This document shows, piece after piece, positions 1 to 5,427 of a stretch of 8,485 bases of DNA. The notes beneath the pieces were generated by a model. That model was not told the origin of the DNA. It made no database searches and was given only the letters and a program-made list of their open reading frames with translations. Every line of letters begins with the position of its first letter. The first letter of the stretch is position 1. Source of the DNA: Chitinophagales bacterium (GTDB taxonomy: Bacteria; Bacteroidota; Bacteroidia; Chitinophagales; Chitinophagaceae); assembly GCA_013297585.1 (NCBI GenBank), contig JAAFHG010000144.1, positions 1 through 8,485 of the forward strand, read 5' to 3'. A program made the translations under genes and the position numbers.

Positions 1-2
1 GT

Positions 3-284
3 TATATTACTGTAGCAAGAAAAGAAAAAGGTAAAAACAAATGGTTTATTGGTAATGTAAATGGTGAGAAACCTAGAACATCTACCATTGCTTTAGACTT
101 TTTAGAAGCAGGTAAAAGCTATACCGCAACTATTTATGCCGATGCTAAAGATGCCCATTACAAAACCAATCCTCAAGGTTATACTATTACTAAGCAAGTA
201 GTAAATAAATCAACCAAGCTTGAATTAACGTCAGCACCAGGCGGTGGTTATGCCATCAGCATTGTAGAAGTTAAGGGTAAATAA
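3..284 (+). CDS. Glycoside hydrolase family 97 (SusB-like) C-terminal fragment, 5' end outside window
   Basis: The open frame enters from the left edge and ends at TAA 282-284, giving the last 93 residues. Recognisable parts are YITVARKEKGKNKWFIGNV, the stretch DFLEAGKSYTATIYADAKDA followed by HYKTNPQGY, and a tail ending APGGGYAISIVEVKGK. This is the pattern of the C-terminal beta-sandwich domain of GH97 alpha-glucosidases and alpha-galactosidases, periplasmic enzymes common in Bacteroidota that remove sugars from oligosaccharides. The catalytic (beta/alpha)8 barrel lies outside the window, so retaining versus inverting mechanism and substrate cannot be judged. The gene converges on the htrA-like gene, with a hairpin terminator between them. 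The family call rests on remembered motif similarity, and no search was run. Confidence 0.82.
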   Translation, partial: YITVARKEKGKNKWFIGNVNGEKPRTSTIALDFLEAGKSYTATIYADAKDAHYKTNPQGYTITKQVVNKSTKLELTSAPGGGYAISIVEVKGK

Positions 285-314
285 TACTGAAATTTTAGTG
301 CGATAAGTAACATA

Positions 315-351
315 AAAAATGCGGCCTCAATAAGTTTGAGACCGCATTTTT
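315..351. terminator. Bidirectional rho-independent terminator
   Basis: AAAAATGCGG (315-324) pairs with CCGCATTTTT (342-351), and CTCAA (326-330) pairs with TTGAG (336-340). The one mismatch is C325 against A341, and the loop is 5 bases. Each strand reads the stem followed by a T-run, so it can end both the GH97 transcript from the left and the htrA transcript from the right. It sits 30 bases after the GH97 stop and 24 bases beyond the htrA stop. Confidence 0.88.
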
Positions 352-375
352 ATTTGTGTAAATTCGATATTATGA

Positions 376-1884
376 TTATTCACCTAAACTTAAAGGGTAA
401 GCGTAAGTACCTTGAAAACCAGGGTATATACCTAACAATCTTACTGTGCCAGAACCAGCTTTAGTTAATGCAGCTTTAAATTCATCTATGTTTTTTACTT
501 CAATATCATTTACCGAAGTAATTACAAAGCCATCTTGCATTTTGGTTTTCTTTAGCAAGCCTTCTTCTTTTAATTTTTTTACCAGTACACCACCAGCAAT
601 TTCATTAGCAGCAGCTATTTTTTTGTCTAAATTTTCAAGGTCTGCACCCAATTTATCAGTCACACTTTCAATTTTTACAATATCAGTGTTACCAGCTTTG
701 TTCTTCAACGTAAGGTTTACAGTATTTTCTTTACCATCACGTCTGTAAGTCAAAGTAATTTTATCAGATGGTTTATAGCGAGCCACTTGTTCTACCATTT
801 CTGGACCGCTATTTACACCTACACCATTAACTTTTGTAATATAATCGCCTTTTTTAATGCCAGCAGCTTTTGCTGCACCGCCTTCTGGTACCTCTGTTAC
901 ATAAACACCATCACCTTCCTTAATGCCAAGTTTTGCTTTGTCCTCATCACTTATGCCTTCTTGCGCATATTGAATGCCTAAAAATGCACGTTGTACGGTA
1001 CCAAATTTCACAATATCGTTTACTATTTTCTTTACAATGTTTACTGGTATTGCATAAGAGTAACCAATGTAAGAGCCACTTTGAGAGGCAATTGCAGAGT
1101 TAATACCAATCAATTCACCATTGGTATTAATTAATGCGCCACCACTATTACCTGGATTTACAGCAGCATCTGTTTGTATAAAACTTTCAATTGGTGTTTT
1201 ACTTTGGCGGCTATTAATGTCTATGCTTCTAGCTTTTGCGCTAATAATACCTGCAGTTACGGTTACATCTAGGCTTAATGGATAGCCAATTGCAAGCACC
1301 CACTGACCAAGTTTCGCATCATCGCTATTACCATAAATGATGTATGGTAAACCTTTACCATCAATTTTTAATACGGCCAAATCGCTGCTCGGGTCAGTAC
1401 CTACTAAGGTAGCTTTGTACGATTTTTTATTAGGTAAAGTAATATTAATTTCATCCGCACCATCTACAACGTGATTGTTGGTTACTATATAACCATCTTC
1501 ACTAATAATTACACCGCTACCACTAGCTCTTTGTTCAGGTATTGTTTGAGATCTTGGACCACCAAAAAAATCGTCAAACATGTCACCACCAAACATATCA
1601 CCAAATGGGTTACGCTGACGTTGATTGTTACTTACTTGTTTTGCTTTAGTCTTGGTTTTAATATGTACAATGGCTGGCGTGGCAGATGTAGCTGCGGCTG
1701 TAAAATCAACTGCACCGGCAGGGCCATTATTATTGCCAAAAAAACCGGCATAATTAACTGGCAGTTTACCCGGTTCTTGTACGCCTGCATATTGGCCTTG
1801 CACAAATTTACCGTAGCCCCAAACGCTTGCAACAGCGGTTGTGGTACTAATAGCAACAATTGCTAAAATGTTTTTAAAGTTCAT
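376..1884 (-). CDS. HtrA/DegQ-type periplasmic serine protease with PDZ domains
   Basis: This is a 502-residue protein. Residues 5-25 form one hydrophobic N-terminal segment that could be a signal peptide or membrane anchor. A Phe/Gly/Asn/Asp-rich linker (about 45-115) is followed by a trypsin-like domain (about 118-295). The catalytic triad is visible as His138 (TNNHVVD), Asp168 (SSDLAVLKID) and Ser247 (NPGNSGGAL). PDZ1 spans about 300-395, and PDZ2 (about 405-490) is more divergent. Members of this family degrade or refold misfolded envelope proteins. The length is usual for Bacteroidota Do-type proteases. The start is ATG at 1882-1884, the first codon of the signal-like segment. The gene stands alone on its strand, diverging from the pheA unit. 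I saw no exact TAnnTTTG box upstream, so an alternative sigma factor is possible but not shown. DegP, DegQ and DegS subtypes cannot be separated from sequence alone. Confidence 0.93.
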   Translation of the reverse strand: MNFKNILAIVAISTTTAVASVWGYGKFVQGQYAGVQEPGKLPVNYAGFFGNNNGPAGAVDFTAAATSATPAIVHIKTKTKAKQVSNNQRQRNPFGDMFGGDMFDDFFGGPRSQTIPEQRASGSGVIISEDGYIVTNNHVVDGADEINITLPNKKSYKATLVGTDPSSDLAVLKIDGKGLPYIIYGNSDDAKLGQWVLAIGYPLSLDVTVTAGIISAKARSIDINSRQSKTPIESFIQTDAAVNPGNSGGALINTNGELIGINSAIASQSGSYIGYSYAIPVNIVKKIVNDIVKFGTVQRAFLGIQYAQEGISDEDKAKLGIKEGDGVYVTEVPEGGAAKAAGIKKGDYITKVNGVGVNSGPEMVEQVARYKPSDKITLTYRRDGKENTVNLTLKNKAGNTDIVKIESVTDKLGADLENLDKKIAAANEIAGGVLVKKLKEEGLLKKTKMQDGFVITSVNDIEVKNIDEFKAALTKAGSGTVRLLGIYPGFQGTYAYPLSLGE

Positions 1885-2013
1885 ATTGCTCTGTTTTTTT
1901 AAAGTTGAAAATCAAATTTTATGCCTTAGAGATTGCAAATAAACAAACCTGTTTAATAGTCAGTTAGCTAACAATCCCATTTAACAAATGTTTTGCTGAA
2001 AAATGATTTTATG

Positions 2014-2025
2014 ACATTGCAATGT
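2014..2025. repeat. 12-base perfect palindrome, possible operator
   Basis: ACATTGCAATGT reads identically on both strands. It lies about 130 bases upstream of the htrA start and about 190 bases upstream of the leader ORF. It sits within a looser inverted repeat (about 2008-2055) with ATGACA and TGTCAT halves. A dimeric regulator site is one possibility. In AT-rich DNA a single 12-base palindrome is also not very unlikely by chance. Confidence 0.3.
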
Positions 2026-2174
2026 AGTAAGACTTTGCAAAATTGTCATCATAAATAAAACTAAAAATTTACTGTATTTTACGCAGTTATCGTTACTACA
2101 TAAAAGTATCAATTTTGAATTTATTCAATCAAACAGCTATTACTTTAAAGATATTCTAGCATTTCTAAAAAATA

Positions 2175-2205
2175 TTTGGTAGATAAATAATTACTGCTAC
2201 TTTTG
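2175..2205 (+). promoter_or_regulatory. Bacteroidota-type promoter for the leader peptide/pheA transcript
   Basis: TTTG (2175-2178) and TACTTTTG (2198-2205) match the Bacteroidota -33 TTTG and -7 TAnnTTTG boxes with 19 bases between them, the usual spacing. Transcription should begin around 2209-2213, only a few bases before the leader ATG at 2214. The leader mRNA would then be leaderless or nearly so. The boxes are seen in the sequence, and the start site is inferred from the known box-to-start distance. Confidence 0.75.
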
Positions 2206-2213
2206 GCATCGCA

Positions 2214-2303
2214 ATGAAAGCACTATTAGCAAATACTCGATTTTACTTCTTTTTTTATTTCTACTTTACCAAAAGTAGCCGGGTAGTATTTGTAAAAGCG
2301 TAA
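2214..2303 (+). CDS. pheL: Phe/Tyr-rich attenuator leader peptide (pheL-like), 29 residues
   Basis: The frame runs from ATG 2214 to TAA 2301-2303 and encodes 29 residues. Residues 10-18 (codons 2241-2267) are FYFFFYFYF: six Phe and three Tyr in a row, preceded by Arg9. A further Phe is residue 26. This is the hallmark of a ribosome-stalling control peptide like enterobacterial PheL, but with Tyr mixed in. That suits an operon making both amino acids, because pheA, an aminotransferase and tyrA follow. The ORF begins just after a good promoter box and ends 63 bases before pheA. Its 3' part (2278-2291) is the 5' arm of the antiterminator, which ties its translation to the fate of the transcript. 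The peptide itself probably has no function after synthesis. The symbol is used by analogy of role, with no homology to E. coli PheL claimed. Confidence 0.85.
   Translation: MKALLANTRFYFFFYFYFTKSSRVVFVKA
2261..2278 (+). promoter_or_regulatory. Pause (1:2-like) hairpin on the Phe/Tyr control codons
   Basis: CTACTTT (2261-2267) pairs perfectly with AAAGTAG (2272-2278) around an ACCA loop. The left arm consists of the last Phe-Tyr-Phe control codons, so a translating ribosome melts it. In known attenuators such a hairpin pauses RNA polymerase until the ribosome catches up. It shares only base 2278 with the antiterminator, so competition between the two is weak and the pausing role is inference. 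Confidence 0.55.
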
Positions 2304-2341
2304 AACAAACGAACATTAACAAATTAAAATACAATCCCGGC
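2278..2341 (+). promoter_or_regulatory. Antiterminator stem of the pheA attenuator
   Basis: GCCGGG (2278-2283) is perfectly complementary to CCCGGC (2336-2341). After a small internal loop, GTATTT (2286-2291) pairs with AAATAC (2327-2332). The right arm uses bases 2336-2341, which are also the 5' half of the terminator, so the two stems exclude each other. The left arm lies in leader codons 22-26. A ribosome stalled on the upstream Phe/Tyr run leaves it free, while a ribosome that reaches the stop codon at 2301 covers most of it. Confidence 0.75.
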
Positions 2342-2361
2342 CTAATAGGTTGGGATTTTTT
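2333..2361 (+). terminator. Attenuator terminator immediately before pheA
   Basis: AATCCCGGCCT (2333-2343) pairs over all 11 positions with AGGTTGGGATT (2347-2357). Two of the pairs are G-U and the loop is AAT. A run of six T (2356-2361) follows, and the pheA ATG is at 2367, so the terminator ends 5 bases before the gene it controls. It follows no other gene than the leader ORF, which makes it a premature terminator rather than an end-of-operon one. Confidence 0.85.
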
Positions 2362-2366
2362 ATGTT

Positions 2367-3197
2367 ATGGCACTATCAGTTTCAATTCAAGGTTACGAAG
2401 GCAGTTTTCACCAAGTGGCTGCACAGCAATATTTTGGTAAAGATGTAAACGTTATTCCTTGTGCTACTTTTAGAGAAGTGGTAAAAATTGCCTCTAACAA
2501 AAAGCTAGGCGATGCAGGTGTAATGGCTATTGAAAATTCTATCGCCGGCAGTATTTTACCTAATTATACTTTGCTACAAAATAACAGCAAACTGAAAATT
2601 GTAGGTGAAGTGTATTTGCCTATAAAACAGCATTTGTTGGTAAATCCTGGTGTAAAACTCGAGGATATTCATGAGGTACATTCGCACCATATGGCTATAC
2701 AACAATGCATGGAATATTTAGATAAGTTTAATTGGAAATTGGTAGAAACAGATGATACTGCTTTGAGTGCCAAACATGTACATCAGCGTAAAAGCAAGCA
2801 TATTGCTGCTGTTGCAAGTAAGTTGGCGGCTGATTTATATAATCTGGAAATTGCTGCGCCAAATATTCATACACAAAAAAGTAATTACACACGTTTCTTA
2901 ATATTAAATCGCACCGAAGAAGTTGGTGTAATTACAGGGGCTAATAAGGCATCTATAAATTTTGAAACCAATCACACTAAAGGTAGCTTGGCAAAAGTGC
3001 TAGGTATTATTGCAGATGAAGACATTAACCTGAGTAAATTACAAAGTATGCCTATTGCTGGTACCAATTTTAAGTACAGTTTTCATGCAGATTTAGAATT
3101 TAACGATGCACAGCAATTTGAAAATGCTATTGAGAAAATGCAAACGTTAACTGAGAAAATAGCGGTGTTTGGTGTGTATAAAAATGGGAATGCGTAA
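2367..3197 (+). CDS. pheA: Prephenate dehydratase with C-terminal ACT domain
   Basis: This is a 276-residue monofunctional enzyme that converts prephenate to phenylpyruvate in cytosolic Phe synthesis. The dehydratase domain (about 3-180) shows GYEGSFHQVAAQQYF (9-23), AIENSIAGS (54-62), DDTALSAK (129-136) and the catalytic-loop TRF at 175-177. The ACT domain (about 195-270) should bind Phe for feedback inhibition. Its two ligand motifs are altered: GSLA (206-209) stands where the E. coli GALV motif is, and LQSMP (225-229) where ESRP is. No chorismate mutase domain is fused, and in this phylum that activity is usually fused to DAHP synthase. The start is ATG 2367. Another ATG at 2362 is out of frame. 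Expression should depend on the attenuator just upstream. It is followed by the aminotransferase and tyrA, probably in one transcript. Confidence 0.95.
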   Translation: MALSVSIQGYEGSFHQVAAQQYFGKDVNVIPCATFREVVKIASNKKLGDAGVMAIENSIAGSILPNYTLLQNNSKLKIVGEVYLPIKQHLLVNPGVKLEDIHEVHSHHMAIQQCMEYLDKFNWKLVETDDTALSAKHVHQRKSKHIAAVASKLAADLYNLEIAAPNIHTQKSNYTRFLILNRTEEVGVITGANKASINFETNHTKGSLAKVLGIIADEDINLSKLQSMPIAGTNFKYSFHADLEFNDAQQFENAIEKMQTLTEKIAVFGVYKNGNA

Positions 3198-3313
3198 GCC
3201 CCCAACCCCTAAAGGGGAGTAAAAAGATTGTCAACAAAACAGAATAAATTTTACATGGAAAATATAGAAAAAAATATAACACCTTCTCAAGCACCCTTTA
3301 GGGCTGGGGGCTT
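3198..3313. repeat. Composite GC-rich inverted-repeat element E1 at the pheA/aminotransferase junction
   Basis: The left unit, GCCCCCAACCCCTAAAGGGG (3198-3217), starts directly after the pheA stop. The right unit (3291-3313, core CCCTTTAGGGCTGGGGGCTT at 3294-3313) is its near-exact reverse complement. AAGCCCCCA (3196-3204) pairs with TGGGGGCTT (3305-3313), and CCCTAAAGGG pairs with CCCTTTAGGG with one bulged C. The 70-base middle is AT-rich and carries the aminotransferase start codon. The right unit is translated as APFRAGGF. A sister copy lies at 4452-4552. I recognise CCCCTAAAGGGG-type units as frequent dispersed repeats in this phylum, from general knowledge only. Confidence 0.75.
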
Positions 3314-4487
3314 CACAACATCAAAAAGGCTAGAAGGGATAGGTGAATATTATTTCTCTCAAAAATTACGAGAAATTGACGAACTGAATAAACAAGGAAA
3401 AAACATCATCAATCTTGGTATTGGTAGCCCTGACTTACCACCACATCCAGATGTAGTAAAAGTATTGCAGGAAGAAGCGGCCAAGCCAAATACGCATGCT
3501 TATCAAAACTATAAAGGGTCGCCTATTTTGCGTAAAGCTATTGTAGATTGGTATGCCACGTGGTATGGTGTTGCTGTAAATGCTGATACAGAAGTGTTAC
3601 CATTAATTGGTAGTAAAGAAGGTATCATGCACATCTGCATGACTTACCTTAACGAAGGCGATATTGCTCTAGTGCCTAATCCTGGTTACCCTACTTATCG
3701 CAGTGCTGTAAAGCTGGCCGGTGGTGTTTGTGTTGATTACGATTTAACAGAAACCAATAGTTGGCAACCAGATTTTGCGCAGCTTGAAAGTCAAGATTTG
3801 AGTAAAGTAAAGTTGTTATTTGTCAATTATCCGCACATGCCTACAGGTCAGGTACCTGATGTGGCTGTACTTAACAAGTTGATTGCATTTGCCAAAGAAC
3901 ATCATATTTTAATCATTCATGATAACCCTTACAGTTTTATTTTGAACGATACACCCATGAGTTTGCTAAGTCTTGAAGGCGCAAAAGATGTGGTAATTGA
4001 ATTGAATTCATTAAGTAAAAGCCAAAATATGGCAGGTTGGCGTGTTGGTATGTTAGTGGCTGCTAAAAACAGAATTGACGAAGTGCTACGCTTTAAAAGT
4101 AATATGGATAGCGGTATGTTTTTACCAGTACAGCTTGCAGCTGCAAAAGCTTTAAGCCTAGGGAAAGACTGGTACGATGGTATAAATGCTATTTATCAAG
4201 AACGTAGAATTAAAGTGTTTGAACTGCTTGATTTATTAGGCTGCATCTATTCAAAAAATCAAGTAGGCATGTTTGTTTGGGCAAAAATTCCTGCAACCTA
4301 CAAAGACGGCTATGCTTTAAGTGATGAAGTGTTGTACAACTCAAATGTATTTATTACACCGGGTGGTATTTTTGGTAAAGCTGGTGATGGTTTTATACGT
4401 GTAAGTTTATGTGGTAGCGTTGAAAGATTTGATGAAGCGATTAAAAGAGTCGCCCCAACCCTAAAGGGAGTAACAGAAAAACTCTAA
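3255..4487 (+). CDS. Class I/II PLP aminotransferase, probable aromatic amino acid aminotransferase
   Basis: From ATG 3255 this is a 410-residue fold-type I aminotransferase, likely converting phenylpyruvate and 4-hydroxyphenylpyruvate to Phe and Tyr. Substrate is inferred from its position between pheA and tyrA. Motifs in this numbering are NLGIGSPDLPPHP (residues 53-65), NPGYPTY (142-148), the PLP lysine Lys255 in SLSKSQNMAGWR, and the carboxylate-binding Arg382 in GFIRVSLCG. NYPHMPTG (191-198) has Met where most relatives have the PLP-contacting Asn of NPxNPTG. A TTG at 3228 would add nine residues and has GGGGAG about 8 bases upstream. I prefer ATG 3255 because the sister repeat before tyrA places its ATG in the same context (MENIEKN versus MNQNIEN). 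Residues 13-19 (APFRAGG) and the tail APTLKGVTEKL are encoded by repeat units, so both protein ends look extended. Confidence 0.88.
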   Translation: MENIEKNITPSQAPFRAGGFTTSKRLEGIGEYYFSQKLREIDELNKQGKNIINLGIGSPDLPPHPDVVKVLQEEAAKPNTHAYQNYKGSPILRKAIVDWYATWYGVAVNADTEVLPLIGSKEGIMHICMTYLNEGDIALVPNPGYPTYRSAVKLAGGVCVDYDLTETNSWQPDFAQLESQDLSKVKLLFVNYPHMPTGQVPDVAVLNKLIAFAKEHHILIIHDNPYSFILNDTPMSLLSLEGAKDVVIELNSLSKSQNMAGWRVGMLVAAKNRIDEVLRFKSNMDSGMFLPVQLAAAKALSLGKDWYDGINAIYQERRIKVFELLDLLGCIYSKNQVGMFVWAKIPATYKDGYALSDEVLYNSNVFITPGGIFGKAGDGFIRVSLCGSVERFDEAIKRVAPTLKGVTEKL

Positions 4488-4552
4488 ACTTTAAATATGA
4501 ACCAAAATATTGAAAATGATTTACAATCAATAGCACCCTTTAGGGCGGGGGG
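4452..4552. repeat. Composite GC-rich inverted-repeat element E2 at the aminotransferase/tyrA junction
   Basis: The left unit, GCCCCAACCCTAAAGGGAG (4452-4470), lies in the aminotransferase tail codons. The right unit (4533-4552, core CCCTTTAGGGCGGGGGG at 4536-4552) is inverted and lies in tyrA codons 13-19. CCCTAAAGGG (4459-4468) pairs perfectly with CCCTTTAGGG (4536-4545), and CCCC (4453-4456) can pair within the G-run 4547-4552. The AT-rich middle holds the aminotransferase stop and the tyrA ATG. Organisation and sequence match E1 at 3198-3313. A third, degenerate unit may follow at 4556-4572 (CACCTCTTTTGGGGGTG). Confidence 0.75.
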
Positions 4553-5420
4553 AAACACCTCTTTTGGGGGTGAAGGCCTTACTGTCTGCATCGTTGGTGT
4601 GGGTTTAATCAGTGGTTCCTTTGCTTTGGCATTGCGAGATAAAGGTTTTGCAAAACATATTATAGGTGTTAGTCGTACTGAAAAAAGTGCACAACGTGCT
4701 ATCGAATTAGGCATTATAGATGAGGCTTTACCATTGCTAGAAGCGATTAGAAAAAGCGATTTTATTTATGTAGCCATACCTGTAGATACTACTATTTCTG
4801 TAATGCAAACCATTATGGATAATATTACAGAGAAGCAGTTTGTAGCAGATGCAGGCTCTACGAAATTGTCTTTGTGTGAAGCGTTGGAAAATCACCCAAT
4901 GCGTCACCGATTTATAGCAACGCACCCAATGTGGGGTACTGAATATAGTGGTCCAGAAGCGGCAGTAAGAGATGCGTTTAAAGGCAGAGCTTGTGTGATT
5001 TGCGAAAAAGAAAAGAGTGACACGGCTATTGTAGATACCATTGAAACCATTTACAAAACATTGGGCATGAATATTATTTATATGGATGCGGCGGCGCATG
5101 ATATGCATGCTGCTTATATAAGTCATATTTCGCACATTACATCTTTTGCTTTAGCAAATACAGTGCTTGAGAAAGAAAAAGAGGACGATGCCATTTTTGC
5201 CCTTGCAGGTGGTGGTTTTGAAAGTACGGTGCGTTTGGCAAAAAGTAGCGCTAGTATGTGGGCACCTATTTTTATGCAAAATAGAGATAATGTTTTGGAT
5301 GTATTAAACGAACATATTACACAATTACGAAAGTTTAAAAGTGCATTGGAAAAAGAGAATTTAGAGTTTTTGGAAGAGTTGATGAATAATGCAAATAAGA
5401 TAAATAGAATTTTAAAATGA
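4497..5420 (+). CDS. tyrA: Prephenate dehydrogenase
   Basis: This is a 307-residue NAD(P)-dependent enzyme that oxidatively decarboxylates prephenate to 4-hydroxyphenylpyruvate for Tyr synthesis. The Rossmann motif is GVGLISGS (34-41). Also visible are DAGSTK (118-123), the active-site segment HPMWGTE (143-149), SHISHIT (209-215) and AGGGFESTVRLAKSSASMW (237-255), all typical of TyrA. No ACT domain follows, and the C-terminal part is helical. Residues 1-28 look foreign to the family. Relatives normally start a few residues before the VCIVGVG strand, whereas here a repeat-encoded extension containing APFRAGG precedes it. ATG 4497 is 9 bases after the aminotransferase stop, and the next in-frame ATG is too far inside to leave the Rossmann fold intact. 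Co-transcription with pheA and the aminotransferase is likely. Confidence 0.94.
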   Translation: MNQNIENDLQSIAPFRAGGNTSFGGEGLTVCIVGVGLISGSFALALRDKGFAKHIIGVSRTEKSAQRAIELGIIDEALPLLEAIRKSDFIYVAIPVDTTISVMQTIMDNITEKQFVADAGSTKLSLCEALENHPMRHRFIATHPMWGTEYSGPEAAVRDAFKGRACVICEKEKSDTAIVDTIETIYKTLGMNIIYMDAAAHDMHAAYISHISHITSFALANTVLEKEKEDDAIFALAGGGFESTVRLAKSSASMWAPIFMQNRDNVLDVLNEHITQLRKFKSALEKENLEFLEELMNNANKINRILK

Positions 5421-5427
5421 GGAGGGA

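Larger units (their letters stand above)
1885..2213. other. Intergenic region between divergent htrA and pheL-pheA, no gene seen
   Basis: This is AT-rich non-coding DNA of 329 bases. I found no convincing ORF or RNA gene. It holds the pheL-pheA promoter at its right end (2175-2205). It also holds two short perfect palindromes, GTTAGCTAAC (1963-1972) and ACATTGCAATGT (2014-2025), and a looser inverted repeat, TTTATGACA near 2008-2016 against TGTCATCATAAA near 2044-2055. The htrA promoter should lie in the left part, but no perfect CAAAnnTA (reverse TAnnTTTG) could be found. Confidence 0.6.

Noticed and set aside
1471..1866. Long plus-strand open frames within the htrA gene (also near 446-748 and 787-981)
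   Set aside because: They lie antisense to a protease with complete catalytic and PDZ motifs, show low-complexity translations and match no family I know.
2362..2364. Alternative ATG just before the pheA start
   Set aside because: It is 5 bases upstream, so it is out of frame with pheA, and it overlaps the end of the terminator T-run.
3198..3220. CCCCTAAAGGGG hairpin after pheA as a terminator
   Set aside because: The stem is short (4-5 bp), is followed by AGTAAAAA rather than a T-run, and the next gene of the same pathway begins at once.
3228..3254. TTG start adding nine residues to the aminotransferase, with GGGGAG 8 bases upstream
   Set aside because: The purine run is part of the repeat unit, Bacteroidota rarely use Shine-Dalgarno pairing, and the sister element before tyrA uses an ATG in the position matching ATG 3255. 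It is not fully excluded.
4484..4714. Minus-strand ORFs overlapping tyrA (4484-4714, 4737-5135, 5123-5437)
   Set aside because: They are antisense to a well-supported tyrA and have no recognisable domains.
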